From positions 1-64,000 of the forward strand of contig NZ_JABBPC010000035.1 of assembly GCF_012927485.1 (NCBI RefSeq): a DNA stretch of 64,000 nt, written 5' to 3'. A model generated the notes under the pieces. The model searched no databases. It was given only the letters and a program-made list of their open reading frames with translations, and was not told the origin of the DNA. This DNA comes from Polaromonas sp. Its GTDB lineage: Bacteria; Pseudomonadota; Gammaproteobacteria; Burkholderiales; Burkholderiaceae_C. Below, one piece after another: positions 38,407-47,722 of this stretch; within the stretch, counting starts at the first letter, position 1; each line of letters begins with the position of its first letter. The position numbers and the translations under genes were made by a program.

Positions 38407-39846
38407 ATGAAATTTGCCAATGCACAAGCTACTACGTACAACGACACCGTTGTGCGGCAGTTTGCCATCATGACGGTGGTCTGGGGCGTGATCGGTATGC
38501 TGGTCGGCGTGATCATCGCGACACAGCTAGCCTGGCCAGACATCATTTCAGGGATTCCCTGGCTCAGCTATGGTCGATTGCGGCCTCTACACACCAACGC
38601 GGTGATTTTTGCATTTGGTGGTTGTGGGTTGATGGGCACGTCTTTGTACGTGGTGCAGCGCACCTGTCAGGTACGTATTTTCTCGGACAAACTGGCTGCC
38701 TTCGTTTTCTGGGGCTGGCAGGCGGTGATCGTTTCTGCGGTCATTTCTCTTCCACTGGGCTTCACCCAAGCCAAGGAATATGCCGAACTCGAATGGCCTA
38801 TTGACATCTTGATCACGTTGGTCTGGGTGGCCTATGCGGTCGTCTTTTTTGGTACTGTAGGAACCCGTAAGGTCAAGCACATCTATGTGGCTAACTGGTT
38901 TTATGGTGCGTTCATCATTGCCATCGCTCTGCTGCACCTGGTCAACAATGCCTCTATTCCAGTGGGATTCATGAAGTCCTACTCAGCCTACGCCGGTGTG
39001 CAGGATGCGATGGTCCAATGGTGGTACGGGCACAACGCCGTTGGTTTCTTTTTGACCGCGGGGTTTCTGGGCATGATGTACTACTTCATTCCGAAGCAGG
39101 CAGAGCGGCCGGTGTACTCGTACCGTCTGTCGATTGTCCACTTCTGGGCGTTGATTTTTACTTACATGTGGGCCGGTCCTCACCACCTGCACTACACGGC
39201 GCTGCCCGAGTGGACGCAGTCCGTTGGCATGGTGTTCTCCCTGATACTGTTGGCGCCGAGTTGGGGTGGCATGATCAACGGCATCATGACGTTGTCGGGT
39301 GCTTGGCACAAGCTGCGTGACGATCCGATTCTGCGCTTCTTGATTGTGTCGCTTTCCTTCTACGGTATGAGCACGTTTGAGGGACCAATGATGTCCATCA
39401 AGACCGTTAACGCTCTTTCTCACTATACCGACTGGACCATTGGTCACGTGCATTCCGGCGCCTTGGGGTGGGTCGGGCTGGTCACCATGGGTTCTATGTA
39501 CTACCTGATTCCTCGCCTGTTCGGCCAGAAGCAGATGTACAGCATGAAGGCGGTGGAAATCCATTTCTGGACGGCCACCATCGGCATCGTGATCTATATC
39601 GCGGCAATGTGGATTGCCGGCGTGATGCAGGGGCTGATGTGGCGCGCGGTCAACCCTGATGGGACTCTGACTTATACCTTTGTAGAGGGGGTCAAGGCCA
39701 CCTTCCCGTTCTATGTCTTGCGTTTAGCGGGTGGTGTCCTCTATCTTGGTGGTATGTTGATCATGCTTTGGAACACGTTCAAGACCGCCACGGCGGGCCG
39801 ATCGGCCACCATCTCAATTCCCGCTGCCGTTGTTGCACACGCTTGA
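38407..39846 (+). CDS. ccoN: CcoN, catalytic subunit of cbb3 cytochrome oxidase
   Basis: 479 residues, twelve membrane helices. CcoN holds haem b and the haem b3-CuB site where O2 is reduced. The conserved histidine stretches are [11 protein letters not shown] (about residue 64), [20 protein letters not shown] (about 205), [12 protein letters not shown] and [18 protein letters not shown] (about 338). GAAGAGGTCG precedes the ATG. It begins the ccoNOQP operon under the FNR box. Confidence 0.98.
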   Translation: MKFANAQATTYNDTVVRQFAIMTVVWGVIGMLVGVIIATQLAWPDIISGIPWLSYGRLRPLHTNAVIFAFGGCGLMGTSLYVVQRTCQVRIFSDKLAAFVFWGWQAVIVSAVISLPLGFTQAKEYAELEWPIDILITLVWVAYAVVFFGTVGTRKVKHIYVANWFYGAFIIAIALLHLVNNASIPVGFMKSYSAYAGVQDAMVQWWYGHNAVGFFLTAGFLGMMYYFIPKQAERPVYSYRLSIVHFWALIFTYMWAGPHHLHYTALPEWTQSVGMVFSLILLAPSWGGMINGIMTLSGAWHKLRDDPILRFLIVSLSFYGMSTFEGPMMSIKTVNALSHYTDWTIGHVHSGALGWVGLVTMGSMYYLIPRLFGQKQMYSMKAVEIHFWTATIGIVIYIAAMWIAGVMQGLMWRAVNPDGTLTYTFVEGVKATFPFYVLRLAGGVLYLGGMLIMLWNTFKTATAGRSATISIPAAVVAHA

Positions 39847-39856
39847 GGAAAAAAAT

Positions 39857-40483
39857 ATGGCTAACCAACAATCCAGCGGCCGTTTCTCCCACGACAGAAT
39901 CGAAACCAATAATTTCTTGATGATCGTGCTGATCCTCATCGTGCTCGCCGTTGGCGGGCTGGTCGAGATCGTTCCACTGTTCTTCCAGAAGTCGACCACC
40001 GAGCCTATCAAGGGTCTGCAGCCTTACACGGCACTGCAGTTGATTGGCCGCGATATCTATCAGCGCGAGGGCTGCTACAACTGCCATTCGCAAATGATCC
40101 GGCCATTCCGTGCAGAGACGTTGCGCTATGGTCCGTATTCGGTGGCGGGTGAGTTCGTGTACGACCATCCCTTCCAGTGGGGCAGCAAGCGCACGGGTCC
40201 GGATTTGCACCGCGTAGGGGGCAAGTACAGTGATGAATGGCATCGTACTCACCTAAACAACCCGCGGGACGTCGTGCCGGAGTCCAACATGCCAGCTTAT
40301 TCGTGGCTAGAGAAGTCTCTGGTAGATGACTCCACCATCCAGGCACACATGAGAGGGCTGCGTAAAGTGGGTACCCCATACACCGATGAGCAGATTGCTA
40401 ACGCGCCCCAGGAAGTCAAGGGAAAGACCGAGATCGAAGCAGTGATTGCCTACCTGCAGGTGCTGGGTATTCACCGCAAATAA
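39857..40483 (+). CDS. ccoO: CcoO, monohaem cytochrome c subunit of cbb3 oxidase
   Basis: 208 residues. One membrane anchor ([20 protein letters not shown]) is followed by a single haem c motif, C73-YN-C76-H77. The distal ligand region NMPAYSWL and the [19 protein letters not shown] block are typical. ATG 39857 follows GAGGAAAAAA; the frame extends upstream into ccoN. It passes electrons from CcoP to CcoN. Confidence 0.97.
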   Translation: MANQQSSGRFSHDRIETNNFLMIVLILIVLAVGGLVEIVPLFFQKSTTEPIKGLQPYTALQLIGRDIYQREGCYNCHSQMIRPFRAETLRYGPYSVAGEFVYDHPFQWGSKRTGPDLHRVGGKYSDEWHRTHLNNPRDVVPESNMPAYSWLEKSLVDDSTIQAHMRGLRKVGTPYTDEQIANAPQEVKGKTEIEAVIAYLQVLGIHRK

Positions 40484-40501
40484 CTTCACGGAGCGTTACT
40501 T

Positions 40502-40639
40502 ATGGATATCAACACACTCAGAGCCATCGTGACGGTGGTGAGTTTCCTTGTGTTTCTTGGAATTGTGGTGTGGGCTTGGTCCAGCCGCAACGCCGCCAGC
40601 TTTGATGAGGCAGCCCAACTGCCCTTCAAACAAGACTGA
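40502..40639 (+). CDS. ccoQ: CcoQ, small subunit of cbb3 oxidase
   Basis: 45 residues, not long enough for most ORF cut-offs. A single membrane span (IVTVVSFLVFLGIVVWAW) is followed by a polar tail with FDEAAQLPF, the usual CcoQ pattern. It stabilises the oxidase complex. It lies between ccoO and ccoP with short gaps, in standard order; GGAG lies before the ATG. Confidence 0.93.
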   Translation: MDINTLRAIVTVVSFLVFLGIVVWAWSSRNAASFDEAAQLPFKQD

Positions 40640-40674
40640 TGCATAGCCTTAACGAACCGCATAAGGAATAAAAA

Positions 40675-41595
40675 ATGAGCGACTTTACCAGTAATTTCTG
40701 GTCGGTCTATGTGGCTGGCATTTCGCTGGTCAGCATCTTCGCCTGCCTGCTGCTGCTATGGGCTAGCGGCAAGAGCGTGCCAATGACCGCCAATGACAAT
40801 ACCACCGGGCACGTATGGGACGAAGACCTGCGTGAGATGAACAATCCCCTGCCGCGTTGGTGGGTGTGGCTCTTTATTGGGACCGTGGCTTTCGCTTTGA
40901 TCTACTTGGCCCTGTACCCAGGTCTCGGTAGTTTTGCGGGCAAGCTTGGCTGGAGTCAGGTTAGTCAGTACGACGCTGAGGTGGCCAAGGGCAATAAAGA
41001 AGTGGAACCCTTGTACGCCAAGTTCAATGCCATGAAGCCCGAAGACGTGGCGGGCGATCCGCAAGCCATGGCGATGGGCGAACGACTTTTCATGAATAAC
41101 TGTGCACAGTGTCACGGGTCTGACGCTCGTGGGGGCAGAGGCTTTCCGAATCTGACCGATGGAGACTGGCTGCACGGTGGCTCCCCCGACAAGATCAAAG
41201 AGTCGATTACCAAAGGCCGCATAGGTATCATGCCGCCGATGGCTGCGGCTGTCGGCACACCGGATGACGTGAGTAACGTTGCCAACTATGTGCTGAGTCT
41301 GTCCAATAGCCCGCATGATGCGCTCAAGGCGTCGCTGGGTAAAGAGAAGTTCGCCGTTTGCGCGGCCTGCCACGGGGCCGACGGAAAGGGCAATCAAGTG
41401 ATTGGCTCAGCGAACCTGACGGATAACATTTGGCTCTGGGGATCAGGCGAGAAGGCCATTGTGGCGATGGTCAACGGCGGCAAAGTTAACCAGATGCCGG
41501 CACAAGAAGGCAAACTCACCGAATCGCAGATCCACGTCATGGCCTCGTATGTGTGGAGTTTGTCTAACAAGCCTAGTCCAACGGCTCTGAAGTGA
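40675..41595 (+). CDS. ccoP: CcoP, dihaem cytochrome c subunit of cbb3 oxidase
   Basis: 306 residues. Two membrane spans near the N-terminus are followed by two haem c motifs: C143-AQ-C146-H147 and C229-AA-C232-H233. Sequence between spans, HVWDEDLREMNNPLPRWW, is a CcoP hallmark. It accepts electrons from the bc1 complex through soluble cytochrome c. TAAGGAATAAAA precedes the ATG. It ends the structural genes. Confidence 0.98.
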   Translation: MSDFTSNFWSVYVAGISLVSIFACLLLLWASGKSVPMTANDNTTGHVWDEDLREMNNPLPRWWVWLFIGTVAFALIYLALYPGLGSFAGKLGWSQVSQYDAEVAKGNKEVEPLYAKFNAMKPEDVAGDPQAMAMGERLFMNNCAQCHGSDARGGRGFPNLTDGDWLHGGSPDKIKESITKGRIGIMPPMAAAVGTPDDVSNVANYVLSLSNSPHDALKASLGKEKFAVCAACHGADGKGNQVIGSANLTDNIWLWGSGEKAIVAMVNGGKVNQMPAQEGKLTESQIHVMASYVWSLSNKPSPTALK

Positions 41596-41645
41596 CCCTA
41601 ACCCGCTGGAATTCCCGTCGGGGGTTCCAGTACTGAGCAGCACCT

Positions 41646-43112
41646 TTGAATACTACCGAGCCACCCACCAAAAAGATTATCCCCATCGTTGCGGTATCAG
41701 GTGCGCAACCTTTTGTGTCATCGGTGGATACCGATGAAAAGAGGGTCTCGCTCTATCAAGCGCAAAAGAAGATCTACATCCGTAGCGTGTCTGGGCTATT
41801 TTCTAAGTGGCGCTGGGGGATGGTGTTTCTCACCCAGCTCGTTTTTTACGGGCTGCCTTGGTTTGAGTGGGGTCAGCGCCAAGCGATTCTTTTCGACCTT
41901 GAGGCCCGACGTTTTTATATTTTTGGGCTGGTTCTCTATCCTCAGGACTTCATCTACCTGTCAGGCATTTTGGTGATCTCAGCGTTGTCGCTGTTCTTGT
42001 TTACGGCAGTGGCGGGGCGACAGTGGTGTGGCTACGCCTGTCCACAGACGGTGTACACCGAGCTTTTTGTCTGGATTGAAAAGCTGACCGAGGGTGATCG
42101 TTCGGCGCGATTGCGGCTCGATGGCCGCCCAATGTCCTTGAACAAATTCGCGCGCAAGGCGACGAAACAGTTTCTGTGGGTCACACTAGGATTATGGACC
42201 GGGTTCACATTTGTGGGGTACTTCACGCCCATTAGAGACCTTGGCATGAGTTTCGTGACATGGAACATGGGACCATGGGAAACCTTCTGGGTATTTTTCT
42301 ATGGTTTTGCCACTTACGGCAACGCAGGGTATATGCGTGAGCAGGTTTGCAAGTACATGTGCCCCTATGCACGGTTTCAGAGTGCTATGTTCGACAACGA
42401 TACACTCATCGTGACCTATGACGAAGCTCGCGGTGAGCCACGTGGCGCGCGCTCCAAGAAGGCTGACCTCAAAGCGCTGAATCTGGGTTCCTGCGTGGAT
42501 TGCACCCTGTGTGTTCAGGTGTGCCCCACAGGCATCGATATCCGCAAAGGCCTTCAATACGAGTGCATTAGTTGCGCCGCATGTATCGATGCCTGTGATA
42601 ACGTTATGGACAAGGTGGGCTACCCCAGGGGATTAATCCGCTATTCCACTCACAATGCCGTGACACAGGGGTGGACCCGTTCACAGTTATTGCGCAGAGT
42701 GTTTCGTCCAAGGGTGCTGGTTTATACCGCTATTCTTAGCGCAGTGACCATTGCCTTGTTTACCAGCCTGGCATTGCGTACGCCGTTCAAGGTGGATGTG
42801 GTTCGCGATCGTACGTCGTTGGCGCGTATCGTGAACGACGACAAGATCGAAAATGTTTATCGTCTTCAGGTAATGAACGCTACCGAAAGCACGCAGAACT
42901 ATCGCATCACTGTACAAGGCCTACCGGGTCTAGCGCTTGTTTCCGAGAGTATGATTTCCGTGGAGGCTACCCAGTCACGTTGGGTGCCCGTAACCCTTCA
43001 GCTGCCCGGTGACGGGGCAAGCGCAGGTGCACATGCGATACATTTTGAAATTGAAGCTATTAACACCCCGGGGCATGTGACAGAGAAGTCTGTTTTCCTA
43101 GTACCCCGATAA
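41646..43112 (+). CDS. ccoG: CcoG, ferredoxin-like cbb3 assembly protein
   Basis: 488 residues, start TTG at 41646 judged by length and the family's charged N-terminus. Several membrane spans are followed by two [4Fe-4S] cysteine clusters, CVDCTLCVQVCP from residue 283 and CISCAACIDACD from residue 307, and a C-terminal periplasmic Ig-like domain. CcoG is reported to reduce Cu(II) for CuB assembly. The motif GYACPQTVYTE near residue 127 is conserved in the family. Confidence 0.94.
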   Translation: MNTTEPPTKKIIPIVAVSGAQPFVSSVDTDEKRVSLYQAQKKIYIRSVSGLFSKWRWGMVFLTQLVFYGLPWFEWGQRQAILFDLEARRFYIFGLVLYPQDFIYLSGILVISALSLFLFTAVAGRQWCGYACPQTVYTELFVWIEKLTEGDRSARLRLDGRPMSLNKFARKATKQFLWVTLGLWTGFTFVGYFTPIRDLGMSFVTWNMGPWETFWVFFYGFATYGNAGYMREQVCKYMCPYARFQSAMFDNDTLIVTYDEARGEPRGARSKKADLKALNLGSCVDCTLCVQVCPTGIDIRKGLQYECISCAACIDACDNVMDKVGYPRGLIRYSTHNAVTQGWTRSQLLRRVFRPRVLVYTAILSAVTIALFTSLALRTPFKVDVVRDRTSLARIVNDDKIENVYRLQVMNATESTQNYRITVQGLPGLALVSESMISVEATQSRWVPVTLQLPGDGASAGAHAIHFEIEAINTPGHVTEKSVFLVPR

Positions 43113-43126
43113 GGAATGGAACCGTA

Positions 43127-43387
43127 ATGCAAGACAAACAAACAGAACGCTGGTGGCAGTTCGGCCATGTGTGGCTGGTAATTGCCGGGCCAGCGATTGT
43201 GGTAGTGGCCTCATTTATCACCTTGTATTTGGCTATCACTATTCCGGATCCTGTAATTACTGCCGATGTACGGCGTCAGGCAGAGCTAGTCGATAAGCCG
43301 GATACGGGTTCTGCTTCGAACTTGGCACCCGCAATGCAAGCCCGGAACCATGCGGCAACCGGTGTTTCTGAGACACCAAAACCGTGA
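43127..43387 (+). CDS. FixH-like small membrane protein of cbb3 cluster
   Basis: 86 residues, shorter than FixH/CcoH (about 150-170). The N-terminus W-W-QFGHVWLVIAGPAIVVVA is a single membrane span of FixH type, then the short motif IPDPVITADV matches the conserved DPV-region. The C-terminal periplasmic domain of FixH is missing; the tail is polar and Ala-rich. Genes in this position help cbb3 assembly. It starts 14 bases after ccoG. Confidence 0.7.
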   Translation: MQDKQTERWWQFGHVWLVIAGPAIVVVASFITLYLAITIPDPVITADVRRQAELVDKPDTGSASNLAPAMQARNHAATGVSETPKP

Positions 43388-43430
43388 AGTTCTGAGTTAA
43401 CCTATAACCTTTACAAGATACATAAAGAAC

Positions 43431-43724
43431 ATGCTAGCCCGTCGATTAATGTGGATTGTCTGGCCCGCCTTTCTCGTCGCCGGGCTGATTGAAGTGATGG
43501 TGTTTGCGGTGGTGGATCCGCGGGACCTGCAGTGGTTTGGTCATCCGCTGACAATGTCTCGTCAAAGTTTCTACACCCTTGCCTTTTTCGCTTTCTGGAT
43601 TCTCACCATGGGCGCCAGTGCGTTGACGACGCTACTCGGTATATCTTCTGTCGAAGTTAATCGCTGTCCGTTGCCGGTCGATGCACGTCCAGAGGGTTGC
43701 CCCAAAGACGGTGGAAGTTGCTAG
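43431..43724 (+). CDS. Small two-span membrane protein of cbb3 cluster, unknown
   Basis: 97 residues. Two membrane spans are visible, about residues 7-28 (MWIVWPAFLVAGLIEVMVFA) and 46-68. The short C-terminal tail contains three cysteines (NRCPLP, EGCPK, final Cys), which could bind metal. The position just after the FixH-like gene suggests a role in oxidase assembly, but no known family was recognised. It may be cotranscribed with ccoG; AAGAAC is the only weak ribosome site. Confidence 0.75.
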   Translation: MLARRLMWIVWPAFLVAGLIEVMVFAVVDPRDLQWFGHPLTMSRQSFYTLAFFAFWILTMGASALTTLLGISSVEVNRCPLPVDARPEGCPKDGGSC

Positions 43725-43777
43725 ATTCAGGCGGGGTCGGCTACTTGACGCCCAAATCGTCAGGAACTGAACGGGCT

Positions 43778-44578
43778 TTAAGGACAAGGTTGCTGATTGT
43801 TGTTTACGATCAGCTTTAAGGCACTGGTGTCCATGATGCGGACATGTCGTTGCTTGACCTCCACGATGCCGTCTTCTACGAACTTTGAGAAGGTTCGGCT
43901 CACCGTCTCAAGTTTCAGACCGAGATAGCTGCCGATTTCCTCGCGCGTCATGCGCAAAAGGAGTTCTGACTGCGAGAATCCGCGGGCGTGTAAGCGTTGT
44001 ACCAAGTTGAGCAGGAATGCGGCCAGACGCTCTTCGGCGCGCATGCTACCGAGCAAAAGCATCACGCCGTGCTCACGCACGATCTCTCGGCTCATGATTT
44101 TGTGTACATGACGCTGCAAGGCCGTGATCTCACGTGAAAGTTCCTCTATACGATCAAATGGCATGACGCATACTTCGGCGTCTTCCAGCGCCACGGCGTT
44201 ACAGGTGTGATGGTCGTTCACGATACCATCCAGACCGATAATTTCACCTGCCATTTGAAAGCCCGTTACCTGATCGCGTCCATCTTCGGTGGTAATACAG
44301 GTCTTGAAGAAGCCCGTTCGAATCGCATACAGCGAAGCGAATTTCTCGCCATTGCTGTACAGCCTCACCCCCCGCTTGACCTTGCGGCGGATGGCAACGA
44401 CTTCATCGATTCTCTGCAGTTCGTCGGCATTCAGGCCCATCGGCATGCACAATTCACGCAGGTTGCAGTTTGAGCAGGCGACCTTGATGGCATGTGAATT
44501 CATAGGCAAAATTTTGGCATCGCCGGTGGCGTCTGGTCGTTGCCCCATCCCCAAGGCTGACTGAGTGACATCAAACAT
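43778..44578 (-). CDS. fnr: Fnr-type oxygen-sensing transcription regulator
   Basis: 266 residues. It would activate genes at low oxygen through an oxygen-labile [4Fe-4S] cluster. The cluster cysteines are C35, C38, C44 and C126, matching FNR spacing. A CRP-type sensor domain, dimer helix and C-terminal helix-turn-helix (GSYLGLKLETVSRTFSKF) follow; the E-xx-S-R recognition residues are those of FNR, consistent with TTGA-type sites. It is divergent from hemN with an FNR box in the spacer, so it is likely autoregulated. Confidence 0.96.
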   Translation of the reverse strand: MFDVTQSALGMGQRPDATGDAKILPMNSHAIKVACSNCNLRELCMPMGLNADELQRIDEVVAIRRKVKRGVRLYSNGEKFASLYAIRTGFFKTCITTEDGRDQVTGFQMAGEIIGLDGIVNDHHTCNAVALEDAEVCVMPFDRIEELSREITALQRHVHKIMSREIVREHGVMLLLGSMRAEERLAAFLLNLVQRLHARGFSQSELLLRMTREEIGSYLGLKLETVSRTFSKFVEDGIVEVKQRHVRIMDTSALKLIVNNNQQPCP

Positions 44579-44628
44579 AGCATTCTCCTGAGAGGGGTTC
44601 GTTGTCTGACGCCGGACTTTGTTTGCTG

Positions 44629-44642
44629 TTGATCTACGTCAA
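44629..44642. promoter_or_regulatory. FNR box between fnr and hemN
   Basis: TTGATCTACGTCAA has half-sites TTGAT and GTCAA. It lies 51 bases before fnr and 76 bases before hemN. It can serve either gene; a GATACT at 44672-44677 is a possible hemN -10. Confidence 0.75.
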
Positions 44643-44717
44643 GAAGGCACTGCGCGTTTCGCGGCACATTGGATACTTCTATTCTGTGTCCATGGGTACA
44701 TGTGCCTACGTGCTGTC

Positions 44718-46124
44718 ATGAACGCTATTACAACCGATTGTATGCCCACCCTCTCTCCAGAATTGATTCAGCGTTTTGACGTGTCGGGTCCGCGATACAC
44801 TTCCTACCCCACCGCAGACCGCTTTGTTGAGGCATTTACCTCCGATCACTTTACCCAGGCGCTGGAGCAGCGTCGCGACGGAGCGCGAGCCATGGTGTTG
44901 CCGTTATCGCTTTATGTGCACATCCCTTTTTGCGAATCGCTGTGCTACTTTTGCGCCTGCAACAAGATCATCACCAAGCATCATGATCGTGGCGCAGCTT
45001 ACTTGTGTTACCTGAGTCGGGAGGTTGATCTTCACACCGCCCATCTAGGCGTTGGCCAGACCATCAGTCAGCTGCATCTGGGGGGGGGTACGCCTACGTT
45101 CTTGAGCGACAGCGAACTGCAGGAATTGATGACGATGCTGCGGCGCAGCTTTACGTTTGCACCGGGGGGGGAATACTCCATTGAAGTCGATCCCCGCACC
45201 GTGAATGCTGCACGGCTTGCCAAGCTGGCCGCGTTGGGTTTCAACCGGCTGAGCTTTGGTGTTCAGGATTTCGACCCTGCCGTGCAAAAGGCCGTCCATC
45301 GGGTCCAACCGGCGGAGCAGGTGTTCGCTCTGGTCGAGTCGGCGCGCACTCTTGGTTTCGAGTCGATCAATGTTGATCTGATTTACGGCCTGCCTCAGCA
45401 AACGCCGGAATCGTTTGATCGCACGCTTGAACAGATTATTCAATTGCGACCAGACCGGATCGCGTTGTACGCCTACGCACATCTGCCGGAGCGATTCAAG
45501 CCGCAGCGACATATCCAAACCAGCGAGCTTCCCACCGGGGGGACCAAAGTGTCCATGCTGTCGCGTTCGCTTTCCGCGCTGCAGAGTGCTGGCTATGTCT
45601 ACGTGGGCATGGATCACTTCGCCTTGCCTACCGATTCACTGGCTGTGGCCAAGCGCCAAGGACGGTTGCACCGCAATTTCCAAGGGTACAGCACGCAGCC
45701 AGACTGTGACTTGATTGGTCTTGGCGTATCTGCCATTGGCAAAGTAGGCGCGACCTACAGCCAGAATGCAAAGACTATGGAAGAGTATTGCGACTTTCTA
45801 GATCAGGGTCGTCTGCCGGTGGTGAGGGGCTTGGCCCTTACGCGTGACGATCTGGTGCGGCGTACGGTCATCATGGCGCTGATGTGCCATGGTCAGTTGC
45901 CGTTCGAGTCGATCGAGCTTGCCCACCTCATTGATTTCAAAAGCTACTTCGCCGCTGAACTAGTGACCTTGCGTTCTATGGAAGAGCAGGGCTTAATCGA
46001 GATCAACGATACCAGCATCCTGGTCACGGCCATGGGCTGGTTCTTTGTGCGCGGCGTCGCGATGGTGTTTGATCGTTACCTTCAGGCTGACCGTACGCGT
46101 GCAAGGTTTTCGAAGATCATCTAA
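44718..46124 (+). CDS. hemN: HemN, oxygen-independent coproporphyrinogen III oxidase
   Basis: 468 residues. A radical-SAM enzyme that makes protoporphyrinogen without oxygen. The cysteines are C72, C76, C79 and C81 (CESLCYFCAC), the true HemN pattern rather than the related HemW. The HemN C-terminal domain is present. ATG 44718 is chosen because homology begins soon after and the FNR box and promoter lie upstream; the frame extends back to 44619. G runs of nine (45080-45088) and eight (45164-45171) occur in frame. Confidence 0.95.
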   Translation: MNAITTDCMPTLSPELIQRFDVSGPRYTSYPTADRFVEAFTSDHFTQALEQRRDGARAMVLPLSLYVHIPFCESLCYFCACNKIITKHHDRGAAYLCYLSREVDLHTAHLGVGQTISQLHLGGGTPTFLSDSELQELMTMLRRSFTFAPGGEYSIEVDPRTVNAARLAKLAALGFNRLSFGVQDFDPAVQKAVHRVQPAEQVFALVESARTLGFESINVDLIYGLPQQTPESFDRTLEQIIQLRPDRIALYAYAHLPERFKPQRHIQTSELPTGGTKVSMLSRSLSALQSAGYVYVGMDHFALPTDSLAVAKRQGRLHRNFQGYSTQPDCDLIGLGVSAIGKVGATYSQNAKTMEEYCDFLDQGRLPVVRGLALTRDDLVRRTVIMALMCHGQLPFESIELAHLIDFKSYFAAELVTLRSMEEQGLIEINDTSILVTAMGWFFVRGVAMVFDRYLQADRTRARFSKII

Positions 46125-46133
46125 AACTGGATC

Positions 46134-46811
46134 ATGCAAACATCTCTGGCTGTGACGGCATTGCTTATGGGGCTAGCTGGCGGGCCTCACTGCATTGCCA
46201 TGTGCGGTGCGGCCTGCGCCGGCATCGGCAAGGCCGCGGGCAAAAACAGCACCTCAGCCATCTGGACCTTCCAGGCAGGCCGTTTGGTCAGCTATTCGGC
46301 CTTGGGCGCTGTGGCGGCCGCCTCCATGCAGGGTATGGGCTGGCTAACCACCCAAACGGCCGTCATGCGACCGGTTTGGACCATGTTTCATGTGGCCGCG
46401 ATGGTGCTGGGACTTACGCTCTTGTTGTTGGCCCGTCAGCCGGTCTGGTTGGACACGACTGCCAAGCGGGTCTGGAACAAAGTGCGCGATCTCCATGCCG
46501 TCTGGGGGCGGGGCGCGCCACTTGGTGTTGGTCTGCTTTGGGCTTTTATGCCATGCGGCCTGCTTTACTCTGCTCTCTTGGTGGCGGCGCTTAGCGGTGG
46601 TCCGCTGGATGGCGCGCTGACCATGGCGCTGTTTGCGCTCGGCAGCAGCGTGTCCTTGATGATCGGCCCCTGGTTGCTACTGCGCCTGCGTGGCGGTGGG
46701 ACAGGGGAGTGGGGCATCCGCTTGGCCGGGCTGGCGCTGGCGGCGACCTCCGGCTGGGCCTTGTGGATGGGACTGGTGCATAACGCTGCACCGTGGTGTG
46801 TGACCTCTTGA
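46134..46811 (+). CDS. TauE/SafE-type (DsbD_2) membrane protein of cbb3 cluster
   Basis: 225 residues with six membrane spans. The start has GLAGGPHCIAMCGAACAG, the family's Cys-containing motif, and a second copy-like motif WAFMPCGLLYSALLVAAL follows at about residue 140. Proteins of this group are found in cbb3 clusters and are proposed to handle copper or thiols during assembly. It follows hemN after 9 bases and is probably cotranscribed. The exact substrate is not known. Confidence 0.8.
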   Translation: MQTSLAVTALLMGLAGGPHCIAMCGAACAGIGKAAGKNSTSAIWTFQAGRLVSYSALGAVAAASMQGMGWLTTQTAVMRPVWTMFHVAAMVLGLTLLLLARQPVWLDTTAKRVWNKVRDLHAVWGRGAPLGVGLLWAFMPCGLLYSALLVAALSGGPLDGALTMALFALGSSVSLMIGPWLLLRLRGGGTGEWGIRLAGLALAATSGWALWMGLVHNAAPWCVTS

Positions 46812-46933
46812 GAGACGGAGCACGCGGGGACTCGCACCCTGCCTGAAGTTATCAGTTCACCCGCGAGTATGCGGATGCATTTCTGCAACACCGAAAACGA
46901 ATGCCAATTCGCACTTACCTCAGAGGCCGAATC

Positions 46934-46962
46934 GGGGGTGTACGAAGTTTTGTGTAAACGGT
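46934..46962. repeat. Possible left end of IS256-type element
   Basis: The stretch beginning GGGGGTGTACGAAG and containing TGTGTAAACG resembles the terminal repeats of IS256-group elements. A matching right copy was not found before 47723, so the element is truncated. The rest of 46812-47027 holds nothing recognisable. Confidence 0.35.
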
Positions 46963-47027
46963 CTTTAGGCAGGAAGCTGCTGTCTTGCATGGAGCAACGA
47001 TGATCGTAGACATGAAACCGCTTACCC

Positions 47028-47582
47028 GTGGACCTGATTGACGGACTACTGGCGGACTACAAGAGACCCGAAGAATGGATAGGCCAGAACGGCCTCTTGA
47101 AGCAGCTCACAAAGGCCCTGGTCGAGCGGGCACTGCAAGCCGAGGTGACTGACCACCTGGGCATGACAAGAACCAGCTGGTGGCCAACGAAGCAGGCAAC
47201 ACCTGCAACGGGTGTAGCCAGAAAACGCTCAAAGGCGACTTTGGCTCACTGCCCATTGATATCCCACGCGACAGAGCCGGGACGTCCGAGCCTCGACTCA
47301 TCACCAAGCACCAGACCCGCAGGAAGCGGCTTTGACGACAAGATACTGTCGCTGTACGCACGGGGCATGACGGTGCGCGAGATTCAAAGCCATTTGCAGG
47401 AGCTGTACGTCGCCGAGGTCTCGCCCACGCTGATTTCCTCGGTGACCGACGCCGTTCTGGATGAAGTCAAAGCCCTGGCAGTCGCGCCCGCTCGATGCGC
47501 TGTACCCCATCGTTTACATGGACTGCATGAAAGAGGCGCTGGGACTGTTCACACCGGTGATCGACGGCGGCAATACCAGCGC
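47028..47582 (+). pseudogene. IS256-family (Mutator) transposase, broken
   Basis: Three reading frames together give pieces of one transposase. Frame 1 starts DLIDGLLADYKRPEEW and runs to TDHLG. A second frame gives [12 protein letters not shown] and [12 protein letters not shown]. Frame 1 resumes with [20 protein letters not shown] and TLISSVTDAVLDEVKA. Another shift gives LDALYPIVYMDCMKEALGLF, then a stop. At least two frameshifts and a deletion are implied. The catalytic Asp in YMDC is present but the remainder is lost. It marks the left border of the accessory segment. Confidence 0.8.
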
Positions 47583-47722
47583 TTTGTGACCCCGCCACCA
47601 GTTACTGATGTTGACAATGATGTGGCAAGTCGCGCAGGTTTTCTCGTCAAGCAGCATGCCGACAACGGCGTTGCAGCTGCGAGGGTGCGGATCATCGCGG
47701 CGGTGAGGTATGCTGGTTTTCC

